Assembly: GCA_019096195.1 (NCBI GenBank)
Contig: JAGTXK010000239.1
Span: forward strand, 434,001 to 498,000
Length of the DNA stretch: 64,000 nt
From: Boletus sp. NGJ
Lineage: Eukaryota > Basidiomycota > Agaricomycetes > Boletales > Boletaceae
Direction: 5' to 3'
Below, one piece after another: positions 35,599 through 48,500 of this stretch. How positions within the stretch are numbered: the stretch's first letter is position 1; each line of letters begins with the position of its first letter. The notes under the pieces were generated by a model. It was given only the letters and a program-made list of their open reading frames with translations, had not been told where the DNA came from and did no database searches. Made by a program: the position numbers and the translations under genes.

Positions 35599-36405
35599 AG
35601 CGGCGTGAGGCAGCGCATGGAGGTAATGATCACGAAGATCAGATCCCTTGTGTGCTTCGTCGTCTTTTTTTTTCTTTAATATTTTATATTCGTTTCGGTG
35701 CATGGTTTGAGAACCCATGTGATCTTTTTACCCTAGTACGGTCTGGTGTGCACGCGTCCTATACAAGAAATGAGCGGTGGTCAATGACAAGTTATGTCTT
35801 TGTCTCGAGCTCGCTACCACATGCTTGTTAAATTTGGGGGAAGGAGGGGGAGCCTGGGCGTGAATATCCAAAGTGTCAGTGCGTTGCTCGAAAAATGTAT
35901 CTACTGCTATCTACTACAAAATGTGCGTGTTGGGCGGGACAACGGAAAACGTTTTTAAAAAGTAAGAGAAAAGTGGCTTCTACCAATATTTGTATCAGAA
36001 AGGAAAAGAAGAGCGAGCGAGATATACAAGACACATCGAGAGGAACGGACGGTTGACCGCAGAGGGATGGGATGAGGTATGTACGTTCGAACTAGCTAGG
36101 CGTTCGGTAACTGGTGGTAACTAGGACTAACTACTTGTAACTACAGATGAGGTTGAGACAACGCACGAGACCGGACTGAACGGGTGAAAAAGTACTATCG
36201 TTACTACTACTACGTGAAAAAGAGTTAAAAAAAGAGACAGACGACGGATCCAATCGATGGTCGATACAAAATGGTAGAAGACACGCCCGGCAACAGGGAG
36301 AGTACGCTGAGTACAGGGGGTCGTTTGGGTCAAAGGGCAGTGCACGTGGGTCGTAGATGAGATCGTGAAGATATTATCTAGGGAAGTTAGGCGATGACAA
36401 CCCGA
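35599..36405. other. Tail-to-tail intergenic region
   Basis: The lectin gene (plus) and KAP104 (minus) converge here. The 800 bp are AT-richer, with T- and A-runs (35667-35690, 35940-36020) that suit transcript ends. No coding signal is seen on either strand. Confidence 0.5.
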
Positions 36406-39400
36406 TTACACCCCATATCGCGTCGCGAGTCTGTCTTGGATGGCTGGGGGAAAGACGGCTACTTGAGCCTGCCACCCAGCAACGTCATGGTTCCGGAACC
36501 CTGTCAAAAGTTGTTGGAACATTGCGTTGAGCTCAGGGGAAGGGTTATTCCACCGGACGATGGCGTTACAGAACCACAACAGACTCTACAGGCATGGTTG
36601 GTCAGCCTTTGGCCAAAGGTAAAATACTCCTAGATCAACTGACCTTGGCGATACCAGCAGGGTTTGTCTGCACGAGGGTGCAGAGACCACGGAAAGCAGA
36701 ATCCTTCTCCTCGTTGTCACGGATTTCATATAACGCCTGGCACCATGCTTGAGCGAACTCTGGCAGATGAGGTGCAACAAGAACCGGATGCATGAGACCA
36801 ATTCGGCCAATTGATACTGCTGCGTTTTCGTGGAGGCTGCGGGGTGCCTTTGGGTGTAGCAAAATTGGAATGAGACGGGCGATCAAGGGGTTGACCCATT
36901 GTTGGAACTCAGGGTCATCTACAGAGACAAGGAATGAACAGAAGATACGCATGAGACTCTGAAAATCTTACCTCGTCCATAGCGCAATGCAACTTCACCA
37001 ACAGACCACGCAGCATTGTTGCAAGCGCTGACAAACTCCACCTTTGGTTCAGGATCGAGCTGTTGGATGAGCTCTGCCATAATTGCAGGAAGATGGGGTC
37101 GCAAGAGGTTGAAGCATCCCATTGCCAAATCGCCAACAAGCGCATAGGCCGATTGACGCACCGGTGCTTGTGGGTGCTTCAGGCAAACAGTCAGCAGCGT
37201 GAGAAGACTGGGTTGCGTATGTGAGATGATGGGCTCCAGAGTAACACCCAAACCCTGCGCTAGACCTGATAGGAGATCCAGCGATACAACAAGGAAAGAT
37301 TTGTCGGGTTCATCCAAATCCGGATTTTGCTGGTACGCCTGGTATGAAAGAAGTGCTTGGTGGACGATATTGGCACATCGCTGGAAAACGAGAGGCGTGT
37401 ATGGTGTAAATCCAGGCCCCATAGCAATTGCGACTGAGGAAAGACACTGCAGAATATGTGTAAGCACCAGCTACATGCAATCGTGAAGGTATTACCTCGA
37501 GCAAGGGGATCAGATCCTCGTCACCATCTTGTAGTTTATTCCAGCGGCCAGTGAGCGGGGGCATCAATATCTCAACATACTGGGGATTTGATAATGCACG
37601 TCCCACAGCGTCAGCGAGGGTGCCAATGGCGTCGTACAGAATGAGCATGTTCTTGTGTTGGTACTTCTGGAATGCGAAAACCAGGTTACGCAGAACTGGC
37701 TCGAGGTAAGGGGAAAGTTCCGGGCCGGCATCCTCTTCGAGAGTCGCAAATGCACTGCAACCAGCCTCTTGTACCCGTTTGTTGTCGTCCAAAACCATCC
37801 GAAGAAGCTGGTCAAGGCATGAGCCGACAAGGGATAGTCTGCATATCTCATACGTACACCTTCCATTGTAGGGATGAAGTATCGATTCTTGTGATCTTCC
37901 GATATTGGCTGTGTGCACCAACTTGCATAACGGCCTAGCGTCCAACAGGTGATTGAACGAACAAGAGGCTACGGAGACTGAACATCAGAGATAAATTGTG
38001 CCCATGTGTCGCGCAACGCACCTTGGGATCATTCAGTGTATTGAGCAAGTAAGGAATGAGGACCTTCAAGTGTTCCTCGATGAAATCGATACAACCTTAT
38101 TATCTTGTTAGCATTGCACTGGCCAGAAGCACTAAGCCAAGCACACCTTCAGCCATAGCACCCAATGCTAATATCGCACTCTCCCTTTGTAGCCACTCTG
38201 TACTCCATAGTTTGTCTTTCAAGGGGGCAAGGAGGACGTTCATCAGGTCTGCACCAAATCTGACAGCCAATACATCCAAGGCAGCAGCGGCACATTTCCG
38301 GAGATTCCACTCCGTGGACATTTCATCAGCAAAGTCGTCGTCGTCCAGGTCATAGTCGTCCTCATCATCGTCTATCGTTTCCTGGCCGTAGGCACCGCGC
38401 TTGGCCGCATCTTCGCCAGTCTCTGCCCCCTCGCGCTCCAGCCCATGGAATTTGGAGCCATAGTGGCGTGGTTTTATGTCGGTCTCCTTATCGGGAACGG
38501 TGGTGTCTTCCGTGTCCCCCTCGAGCCAAAGTAAATCATCTTCACCATAAACCATGCAATCGAGGAGCACAGGAGCTACACGGCCAAGGAGGGGGTGCAA
38601 GTACGGTGCAAGATCGGGGTCCTCGGCAAAAGTTAACCAGAATTCACAAGCCTCCAAAGCGACACTCTCGTTTTTGTCCTTTGTCGAGTACAACATATAC
38701 TCTGCAACATTGGCCATCTCCGGCATGAGCTTTTCAGGACGAGCAGCAAGAAGTAGTACGAGAGCTTGGCACACATGGCGGCGGACCGAAGGGTCTTCGT
38801 CTGATGCACGCTTGAACAAACATGCAATGAATGTGTCGATGTGCGCAAAAAGCGACTGCGAGTTGATCGGCACGAAATACGATAAGCAAGCGACGGCGTG
38901 GGAGCGCATTTTAGGTGATGGGTGCTCTGATAGCATGAGGAACTTTGGAATCATGAAGTCAAGGGGGCGGGTTCCATTGATCTCAATGTCCAGTTTCCGC
39001 GGAAAATCTTCGCAAGCTTTTTCAAAAACACTGAAAGCAGCCTACGCTCGGAGTTCAGTACGTGATTTTAACGATGTCAAAAGGCGAGTGGGAAAACGGT
39101 AGCAAGTTGAGAGGCCATGCAACGACTTCGGGGGTGAAAATCGCGACAGGAGCGTCACCAAGAGGCATATCACGACACTCTTAGCAGAATGTACATGCCA
39201 TCAGTCTGCCAAATAGGGCGCTATACTGCCCCGAACAAACGACGCAGTGCCCAGTGCGCATGGCGCGTATTACGCTGTGATACGTTCACAGGATTACAGC
39301 GGGGCGTAGGTGGCACACCTTTCAAGTACCGGTGGACTCACCTCCTGACGATTTGGATCATCTAACATACCGACGAGTTGCTCGAGACAATCGGGCCAAT

Positions 39401-39824
39401 TTTTGGGTTCTAAAACCCCTAGGAACGCCACGATGTCTTGACCGGCAGCGGTCCGGACCAAGGCAGAAGGGTCACTGAAAGCAGAAAGCACGGCAACTTT
39501 TGCATACTCTGCTACGTCAGGGGAAGCCTTGAGGATTAGGTAGGCATTATTCTTGAGGAGGTAACCAGCAATTGTCCGAATCTGGTCCTCCTCCTGTGGC
39601 AAGGCAGCCAAGATATGGGCCAGATATGCTATGTAGTCTGGTACACGCGTGAAGGTATTGAGTTTCTATGTAAATGGAGGTGAACACGACGAGATCGGGA
39701 TAAAGAAGGGGGCTATTCGTACATGAGTGATGGTCCTCTGAACTTTGTTTTGGGTGTCGGTGGAATCGCGTATCGTCTGAAGAATTTCCTGCAATCCCGC
39801 AGGTTGAGGACTCCAAGATGCCAT
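36406..39824 (-). CDS. KAP104: Transportin / importin beta-2 (karyopherin)
   Basis: Imports PY-NLS cargo such as hnRNP proteins into the nucleus. The ATG at 39824 reads [20 protein letters not shown], then [20 protein letters not shown] and [23 protein letters not shown] repeats follow throughout. The acidic H8 loop is clear ([18 protein letters not shown] followed by [20 protein letters not shown]), a transportin hallmark. Further segments are [60 protein letters not shown] and [20 protein letters not shown]. The last exon gives [20 protein letters not shown] and ends ...LATRYGV at 36406. About ten introns; roughly 930 residues, as expected for the family. No damage is seen. Confidence 0.94.
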
Positions 39825-40720
39825 CGCGCACGGGCTGAGACGCGTCAGGGAAAGAAATGTTTGAGTAAACGCGCCGGATGAAAGAGAGAGAGAACGGTCG
39901 ACTTCTTTCAGCTAAGCACCTCTCGACCCTCTGTGTACCGATGTTTATCACCCGTGGGAATTCCATATCTCAGCATCTGTCACACAATCACACAGTCACG
40001 CTCTAGGCCATCAGTTCACGACGTTTCCTCCAAACTTCTGTTAATTCTGAACAGAGTCTATACGGAGACTTTGCCGAGCCAATTGCATCCATGAACATTT
40101 GAATCATAATAATTAACACATTCTCCATCCCCACTACATATAAAGACGCCATCAAACTTGTGCAGCGCCGTGCCGATATCAAGATCATAATGCATCTTCG
40201 CGCTGGGAACTCAAAAGCTGCGGATGAAATCAGTATCGGACACAGGCCTGGTGATACTCGCTTTGCACATCAATGTTTCCTCCCAGCTCCTTGATACATT
40301 AATTGCACAGAGGTCCAAGTAAAGCACTGTGAAACCACCAACTTCAGGCAGATCATGAGCTGATATTATAAAGTAGAAATGGATCAAAAAGGTAAAACTC
40401 GGAGCCTCTTGGCACTTTGAGATGTGTGATGCCATCTCCAGAATATCGTTTGTGCTTTCCCCACCTTCGTATCAGATCCACCAGCCTGGTCCAGCCGTAC
40501 GTAAACGAAACCCGGCTCTCATGCATTCAATTCCGAATTGCCCCCATATGATGGTTACTTTGTTACCAACCAACCCGTGTCCTGCCCGAGAGTCTGGCCA
40601 CTTGATTACTTTGCACTCATCTTACACATACAGTAGTCATGTTCCAGGTGGGCAAAACCATCAAGTATCTAACCAAATCAGCAAACACTCCGCTACACTG
40701 GATAGAGAACACATCCCTTA
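39825..40720. other. Intergenic between KAP104 and SFC1
   Basis: About 900 bp of rather AT-rich DNA with the KAP104 promoter and the SFC1 3' end. Short open frames have no counterparts I know. No tRNA or repeat noticed. Confidence 0.5.
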
Positions 40721-41970
40721 TCACTCGGTATAATGATCGTCTGAAGGTGAAACGCTAATCTTCTCGATGATCGTCTTCACCCTCTCATACACAGCAAATA
40801 CAATGGCTTGTCCAGGCGCAACGCGGAGGACTCGCGGCGTGATACCCTTGTAAAACGATCTAGCGCCCTCTTTGCGCCACATGTCCTTTGCAATTATCGC
40901 TATTCGCTGCATCGCGGTGACTTCCGGTTCCCATGTAGTTTTTTGCAGTCCTTTGCCAAAAAGTCAGTCGTATGATGACTCATGCCTGCAGAACTCACGT
41001 GTTTTGATAGTGTCAATAGGAGCATTGGAGAATGGACCCATGGCCCCGGATATCAGTCCGATTATCATGTGCTGGTACGACGGAAGTTCAGCGAGATCAG
41101 GCTGGTATCGATGTGCTCGTTTCTTCAGTTCTTGATATGCCGTGAAGTTGGCGCCTGATAATTCCATCACAGTTCTGATTTAGCCAAACACGCGACGGGA
41201 CGTTGAACGCTCACCCTGGTTAGTGGCTTGGCGTAGTGCGGTAAGCGAGACACCTCTATAAAGTGTCGAGAGTCCTTCCTCGCGGACGATTGTGTAAACA
41301 GCGTGTGCTGCATTACGATATCGTGGCGTCTCTAGCGGATCGACTAGCGAATGTTGTTGGGCCTGCAGTCTGATCTTGACCACTTCCATGGGACAGACGA
41401 CGGCTATTGCCTCCGTCGTACCCGAAGCAAGACCAGCTGGTCAAGGCGAACAGCAACCATGAGACCCTGTGCTCGATGCTGTCAACGATATGCAACATAC
41501 CGATGAAAATGCTGCCAACGCTCGTCTTCCCTGTAGCTTTGTCCGCCAACCAGCCTTTGTACGTCTCGAAGCTCGCGAAGCGGATGGCCATTTTGGGGAC
41601 AATGCCCGACAAGACCGCGCCGAGCCCCTTGTACAGCGCAAGTGGTGTTTCACGTTGCACGATTCGGACGCCAGTCGCGATGACACCGCGCGGCTTCGTC
41701 TACCGCGTCGCACACTACTCTTAGTGTGTGGCCTGCGTTCGAAATGTGTTGGGCACATACCCCGGGTGCGCTGCCCGACTTGGAGAGCTGCATCCGCACC
41801 TTGATGGTGTCGAGTGGTTGGCAGCACAACTGGCGAGCAGGGGGTGTGAGGATTGGCCGTTGAACACCGCTGCAATCTGGGAGACGCACCGCTTCCATCG
41901 CGCCAGCGATTCCACCAGCGGTGATGTGGGTCGCAAACCCGACTGGCTTCTTTTCGCCGTTTCGTGACAT
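40721..41970 (-). CDS. SFC1: Mitochondrial succinate/fumarate carrier
   Basis: Inner-membrane carrier exchanging cytosolic succinate for mitochondrial fumarate; needed for growth on two-carbon sources. The ATG at 41970 reads MSRNGEKKPVGFATHITAGG, followed by IAGAMEA and an intron. The three carrier signatures are complete: QPLDTIKVRMQLS, CPMEVVKIRLQAQ and APIDTIKTRLQ. Segments typical of SFC1 are GVIATGVRIVQRETPLALYK, GLGAVLSGIVPKMAIRFASF and KTTWEPEVTAMQRIAIIAKD, then RVLRVAPGQAIVFAVYERVK. The open frame also has an in-frame TTG five codons upstream (41985), but no ATG there. About 320 residues and several short introns. Assignment to SFC1, rather than another dicarboxylate carrier, rests on the second-repeat and C-terminal segments. 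Confidence 0.92.
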
Positions 41971-42389
41971 GGACCGAGCGGGCAACTAGGGGAGGCAAGG
42001 AAATGAAAGGAGAGCTTTCGAAGCGGGGAGGTGGAAATGTTAGTACTTGTATTAATGATGACCCCTCGTCCAATTCATCTTCGCGTCGGCATGGATTTAA
42101 CATGTGAATTCCCTCATTTGGATTGTCCAATATACCTCACGCTCGGGTAGGAGTCAAATAAATAAATGCAACTACGTGCTAAAATACTGCGGGTATGTTC
42201 AATGTTGGATAGAAAAAGCACGAAAACCCTGCCAATGCGATAGCGTCGGGGATATTATAATGGCTCTACAAGAGATCGAATGCTTGCCGCGTAAGTGCGT
42301 CGTGATGGCCGTCATGTCCATACGAAACCAAGTCTATGTCCAAGTCCGGTTGCACTGCTGGTGCAGTAAAAAGGAAAGATGAGAACTTG
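41971..42389. other. Short intergenic region
   Basis: About 420 bp between the SFC1 start and the next minus-strand stop. It holds the SFC1 promoter; nothing else is recognised. Confidence 0.45.
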
Positions 42390-43682
42390 CTAACTTGATC
42401 GACCCTCCTTGGCATTATCAGATAGTGGTAGCTTGGGCGGCTTCTCAGCCGTCGGCGTATCCGGCATATCCATGGATTGCTGCGGAATTGATTCCTCGTC
42501 TTGGGGAACTTCTTGTGGCTCCCAAACAGATCCGCCAAAGGTGTCGCACTCGGCCCCACCAAACACACGTGTGAAGACTTTCCACTGCGCAAAGGCAAAA
42601 GCCGGGCTGAAGAAGGATAAATTGTTGGGTCCATTTGCTGCGGATAGAACGCGACGTACGTTACACCCAAGGATACCGCGAGGATAGCCACTGTCGTCAT
42701 AGGCGGTGAATATCCGTTCGTCATGGTGTCCTGCAAGACAACCAGTAAACAAGATGTCATAAAAGGCTTCATATAAGACGTACCACAACATGATAGCTGT
42801 TTCTGTCAAATAGGTAGCGAAGTCCACGACTCATACCAAATTGTTGGTTGACGACAAGGTCGAATCCGAGGCCACATAAAAACGAACCAGTCGAAGCACA
42901 GCCGTTGAGCTGCAAAGTAACCCTGTCAGCAGGCATCCAAGACGGGGCTTGGCAGGACGGCATACTATCCCGTATTTTTGCTTCCACACGACGAGGATAC
43001 TCCCTGCAATGCCGCACACGCCTATGATGAGCCAATTGAGGAAGAAGGCATCAGAATCCGAAACAATGAGTCCGCTTCGCAGCAGGACGATGCGGACCCC
43101 AATAGCCAGACCGCCCAGAGCTCCGAGGACAAGGATCCCGAGGACACGGGTCATCTCCAGGAGCCCCAAACCAAAGCCCATGGCGAATAATACGAGAATG
43201 CAGAGGGTCAGAACAACATCGGAGACACCAACATTGTCCAGGGTGTTTACGATGACAGCCCAAGCTTGAGGTCATCGTCAATGTCAACGTCGAAAGGGAC
43301 ATGAGCAAGACCGCTTACAGGCAAGCACAGCGGCAGTTCCAATAGCCGTGCCTAGAGTTAAACGCCCCCCACGGAAGCCTGCCAAAAGAAGAGGGGCACC
43401 GACGACGAAGGAAAAGACAATCCACAACACCGCACTTGTCGAGAATCCAGAGCCACTCCCGTCCGAGGCCAGCCCTTGAGGGATTTGCTGGCCTGTGACG
43501 GGACTGTACACGACTGTTGTGCCATTGATATTGTCAAAGATAACGTTTGGGTCTTGGACGCGGGTGAGCTGTTGGCGAGCAAGTGCAGGAGCGACCGCGG
43601 AGACTCCGGATGTGAACCGAGCAGCAAGGACGAGTGCCAAGGACCACGAGAAGGAATGATTAGGGCGGAAAGAAACCGCCAT
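42390..43682 (-). CDS. TMEM198-like (TM7S3/TM198 domain) multi-span membrane protein
   Basis: The ATG at 43682 gives MAVSFRPNHSFSWSLALVLA, a signal peptide. An extracellular segment follows (VIFDNINGTTVVYSPVTGQQ). A bundle of about seven membrane spans is spread over four exons: AVLWIVFSFVVGAPLLLAGF, GGRLTLGTAIGTAAVLACK, VVLTLCILVLFAMGFGLGLL, VLGILVLGALGGLAIGVRIV, FFLNWLIIGVCGIAGSILVV and NGCASTGSFLCGLGFDLVV. The cytosolic tail is acidic and Pro-rich (WEPQEVPQDEESIPQQSMDM) and ends at 42390. Layout and Gly-rich helices match the TM7S3/TM198-like domain of fungal proteins with unknown function; the vertebrate relative TMEM198 acts in Wnt signalling, which does not transfer here. Location is probably the plasma membrane or the secretory route. 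Confidence 0.75.
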
Positions 43683-44013
43683 AGGTTACTTGGCAGGACC
43701 ACTGGCGGAAATGAGAAGGAAGCAGAAAAAGAGCGACGATGAAACTATGTAACGAGCGGAAAGGTTTACCGGTGAGTCAGGTAAAGTGATGTAAAGGGTA
43801 TAGCGCTAAGCCGAGAACGACGCCGTCGTCGCTGGCCTGGATGTGCAGTTCAGAAGTACTTCTCGTCCGCAGCTTACGTGTTTTGAGTCATTACTCACCG
43901 CGTTCGAATTCTACGCGTCGTCGCGGTGACAACACCCCTCGGCGAGTCGCGATAGGCTAGCAGATAGCAAATGGGGTAACTCTGACACTCTTGTCTTTCT
44001 CTTTCCACCTAAC
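43683..44013. promoter_or_regulatory. Divergent spacer between TMEM198-like gene and RIT1 remnant
   Basis: About 330 bp separating divergent units. It would have held both promoters. No clear motif. Confidence 0.3.
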
Positions 44014-45495
44014 ATGGACGCCAAGCAGGCCACTGCAAACGCGCTCGCAGAGCCCAGGAGGGAATCGCAATCCATCTGCGCAGACCTAACCTCCACATTC
44101 TCCCCCTCATCGCCGAACATGCCGGGTATGTGTTTCACTTCAGTATGACGCGTCGCCATTCATCCCACGCAACAGCCTCGTTTTGGTGGATTCGACCAGA
44201 GCTGGGAAGCGCATCCCGGACGCGCTGTCGAAAACAGTACCCATATGGTGCTCCGTCGTCAATCGCGCGACCCTCAGACGGACCTCCGAAACCCACCTGG
44301 GGCTTGGGACACCGCACTTTACACGCCACCGGGAAGCGTCAGTCCACAGGAACACAGTCAGATCGAGCGCAAGCTCGACGGATGGACCTCCGAGCTCGCG
44401 GTAAATTCCCCAAAACCGCCGTGCGTGTTCACTTCGTACGCCAACGGTCCCTCAGGCCTCCTCCTATTCATTCCCAAAGCTGGATTATCCACTTCGTCCG
44501 ATATGGATCACACCCGCCACGACCGTCTTCCGAAACCGCCTGACCATGCGTTCTACCCGATCATATATGTATCTGCCTCCAAACAAGTCATAGATGGCGT
44601 GGAACGCCGAGCCTCGGGGTTTGCCTACATTCAAGGATCCGGGGACGATCACGAACTCTGGGGCATGGTCTGTCTTCTACCTGATCTCGACGCCCACGTT
44701 GTTTATCGTCCTCGTTTTATTTACAGGGTCTCACTCCGAACGTGTACTGGAGGCACTGTGACAAGATCTTGTCCATGGCTCCCTCCGGCCTTCCAGACCT
44801 CGTTCGGTCGCTCGACTCAGCCTCCCCCTACACCAATGACGCCACGGATCCCAACAAACCTCTCTGCGGCACGCCAATCCAACACATTTCGGGACGTATC
44901 TCTATCTGCAACATAGCCTCCTTACGACGACCTGACTTACTCCGAACCCACCACGACATCGCTTTCTTGTGTTTGACGCCCGATGATCCGAACCATCTCA
45001 CGTCCACAGTGGGGGTCTTGTCAAGGGAAGAGTACAGGATACTGAGCATTCAGACCCCAGAGGGGAAGAAAGGCCAACACCATTTTCTTACCGTCGTCTT
45101 ACCGCGCTCGATGCCGTTCATCCAACCACCTCCAGAACCAGCGCACCGTCTGTTTCGCGTGCAACACCGGGACGGACATCAGTGTTGGCGTAGCCGTCGT
45201 TGCCTTGGCGACATTCTTCCGCTCAGATGGATCGTCCTGCTCACAAGGAAACGCACGCAATGATATATGTACGTGACATTCGATGGTCGGATTTGGCTCA
45301 ACAAAACACACTCGATCGAATGTAGCCAAAGACGTGCTCAAAACCCGCCTTCAGTGGATCATATCCAGTTGCCCACGAGCGAACCCATCTCGCACGACGC
45401 TCAAACGTGTCAATGATTTTCTTCTCTCGCCTTTCTCCGGTCCCCCGACACTGGGCGTTCCCAACGGGACACTTTGCTCGGCCGTCGGTCGATGA
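44014..45495 (+). pseudogene. RIT1: Decayed RIT1 (initiator tRNA 2'-O-ribosylphosphate transferase)
   Basis: RIT1 modifies position 64 of initiator tRNA-Met and keeps it out of elongation. The fragment begins at ATG 44014 with EPRRESQSI, the usual N-terminal motif. It then jumps, in another frame, to HLRRPNLHILPLIAEHAG, so the intervening block of some 60-70 residues with the conserved CGAWY and FKSTDGH parts is deleted. Recognisable later pieces are LVLVDSTRAGKRIPDALSKT, LRNPPGAWDTALYTPPGSVS, ASSYSFPKLDYPLRPIWITP, PKPPDHAFYPIIYVSASKQV, GFAYIQGSGDDHELWG, GLTPNVYWRHCDKILSMAPS, IQTPEGKKGQHHFLTVVLPR, CNTGTDISVGVAVVALATFF and DVLKTRLQWIISSCPRANPS. Several successive pieces lie in different frames without fitting introns; I count at least four frame changes. 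Normal introns (about 44111, 44646) are still visible. It is therefore a decayed gene; an intact copy may exist elsewhere. Confidence 0.78.
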
Positions 45496-45594
45496 TACAT
45501 GAATGCTAAGAAATGGTGCATTACAGTGAGGCTATTGTGAATGTTCAAGGAACTGTGTGACAGAGAGCCCATGCGACCACGACTCCACGTGGTA

Positions 45595-48500
45595 CTACGA
45601 TTTCCGCCCGGAGACGACGCATCCCGCATCGGAGCAATATACCACCAATCGAAACGAAGCGTGTACCCCTACGGCAAACGTCGATGGAACGAGCCAATAT
45701 TTGCCTGGGCTCAGCATGCGAGTGGGGATGCATACCCCAGACAAGGCGTCGCTATAAGGGCCCGAAGAAGCCAAAAGCCTATCCAAAGTAGGTGTTTCGG
45801 ATGCAGAGGATGATGCAGGAAAAAGGGAGAGGTTGAGCGCAGCGGCAGGAGTAGGTGACGTGAGATGCAGGCGAGCACTACGCGGGATGGGTGGGTATGT
45901 AAATCATCGAGGGAAGTAAGGAGGAGAATAGACAGCCATGGCCAACACACCTGAGCTGTGCACTAGACGGGAGTTGGACCTCGTAGATCGGATTCGATCG
46001 ATACCGTGCATGACTTGGTCCTCCGACGGCAGTACGTTCGCTCCTTGTCAAGTATCAGAATTGCTCCAGGTCGTTGATTGATGGAAATTATCAACACTCA
46101 CCATTCGCCTTTAGAGACCCTCGCATACATCCCCGCCCCTTCCTGCGGGATAGGCGTGAGGTCGACCTTGCGTGAACTTTCAACCTTGAGTGTGAATTGC
46201 CCGAGATGGATTTGAGGCTCAAACGCGGAAAGGATCACGGTGTAGTCACCCGCTTTGCAATACATCAGCATCGATGCTGTAAAGCAAGGACATCGAGACC
46301 TACATGCCATGTCTTCCGCTGCTCTTGCTCGACCGTATGTGTAGGCACCGGAGGAAGCAACTACCTCCTTTTGCGCTAACCTATACAGTAACATAGGTAT
46401 CGAAACAAAAACTTGTGAAAAGAAAAGGACATCAGTACTCACTCGAAAATCCGCTTGCCCGAAGACCAGACAGCGGTTACGTTCAACGGCACTTCTCTGG
46501 GACCTTGCGCACTCAGTACCACGACTGACTTCTGCCCCGTCTTGTTCTTCCCGCCCACGGCAACTATCTTCGAATTCTCCACGAAACCCTTCAGAGGCGA
46601 CGCCTTGCCACCAGACGTGAATGCACCCACCCCACTCGAGCTAGCATTCTCGTCATAGATACGAAGGTGCCATTGCGGGTTGAGCATATACGTTGGATGT
46701 GTATGATTCCCGCCCGCGTTTTTGGTGGTGAGTGTGCCGTCGACCTGCCAACCAGATAAGTATTCGTATACACAACGTCGCGTCGACGCCAAGATGTACT
46801 TTAATACTAAACCCAGAACCTCTAGGACTAATAAGGTCCTCTATCCCCGAGTCTCCGTCCCATGACGCCTTGACATCCGCACCGCAGTACACGTTCACGG
46901 TGAAGAAGACGTCATCAAACGGACCGTCATAACTGGCGAAAATTGAAAGAGCACCCGAGATCTTGGGTCGTGAAACTGACGGTGAAGGTAAGGTCGGGAA
47001 CCCCTCTCCAACCTTTGTCTTCACTAACACATACGGTGAGGTGGTATACGGGCCCTGCGGAAGATCAATTATGTCGACGATGCGGACAGTAAGTCACGAA
47101 TCAGTTTACCTTCACCTCGGTATTCCCTGTTCTCACCCATATGTCTCTCCAATCGTCCTCGTCTTCAGGGTGTACGGCCAGTGAGATGTACTCTGCTCCC
47201 CTGCGAGTATGGGACAAATGTCTCGTCAGGAGGACCCAGACATCTTTGCTCATATCCAGCGTGCCACCACCTCTATCTGGGGACATCTGGCACTCATAGC
47301 GCAACCGCAGATGGCGCACGGATGCTGAAAGACAACGACTTTCCTTCAACTGGACGTACGCTAAACACGGGAAAGGAGTTACTTTGCACTTTGTCGTCCG
47401 TGTCGGACGGTTTCCACACGCTGGGTTGCAATACGTGAGAATTATTCCGTTCCATGACTCAATGATGCATTGTCAAGAGAACTTACTCGTGGTGGATGGC
47501 GTCATACTGAAAGAGCCCCGGATCCCAAGATGTATATATGCCCTCGAACGTCGCGCATATACTATCCCACCGCATATCGAGCAGGCCTAGCCACCAAGGT
47601 AATCCAGTAATTTATCACGGAAATCATTACCAACACTCACGTGAATTGTTCGGACTCGAGCGGTTCTCGCGCTCAGCGTGAAAAGATGAGCTAGTCACAG
47701 GCACCGTCGAATTCACCAACGTGAACCATCGTTCGCTTTCCGTTTCTCGAATACCTGGGTTTGACCATCAGTGAGCATGCAATTATTGGCGAGACCAGAG
47801 ATAACCTTTGTTAACTCACCAACGACGGCATAATCGTGCCCAGGTAGCAGCTTCACCCCTTCAATTTTCAGAAGCGTCTTAGTGTCCGTGCCTGTAGTTA
47901 CCACACAGTGACCTATGCCAGAAACTTGGTTGGGGAAGATTCGTTGCGAAGAAAGCTGTCCGAACTCACCGTTCCGAAACCCGTTTGCTAGTCTTTCCCA
48001 CGTTCTTTCCCTTTCAAATGAGGTGCTGCGCACCGCAGCATCAGTATTAGAAGGGTGCAGACATGCCAGCAGAAGATGCGCAAAGCTACAAGCTCAGGGA
48101 TTCATACTATCCTCCCAACGAATTCATCTGCGGAATCGTGGATAACCAGAGGCCGCACCTTTGTAGCTCGATATGTTCAGGTATCCACCCAGTCAATATC
48201 CTAGACCACGACGACGTTTGATTCCGCGGAAGACGGGTAGCGATGAATGAATCGCACACGCACCGTAGATCAACGGAAGAATTCCTATTGCGCGAGAAGG
48301 TCAGAACTAAACAAACTGAAAAAAGCCGTACATCACTTACGACCCAGGAAAATCATAACCTCCCATCAGCTTCAAATACTAGTGCAGCAACGTCAGTTTT
48401 ACGGTACGCCGTATGAGCATGATGATGTCATACGGCTTTCTCGATCAAAGCTGGCCATGCAAACGCTTTGCCTCCTGAGGAAACTCCCACGGGACGCCCG

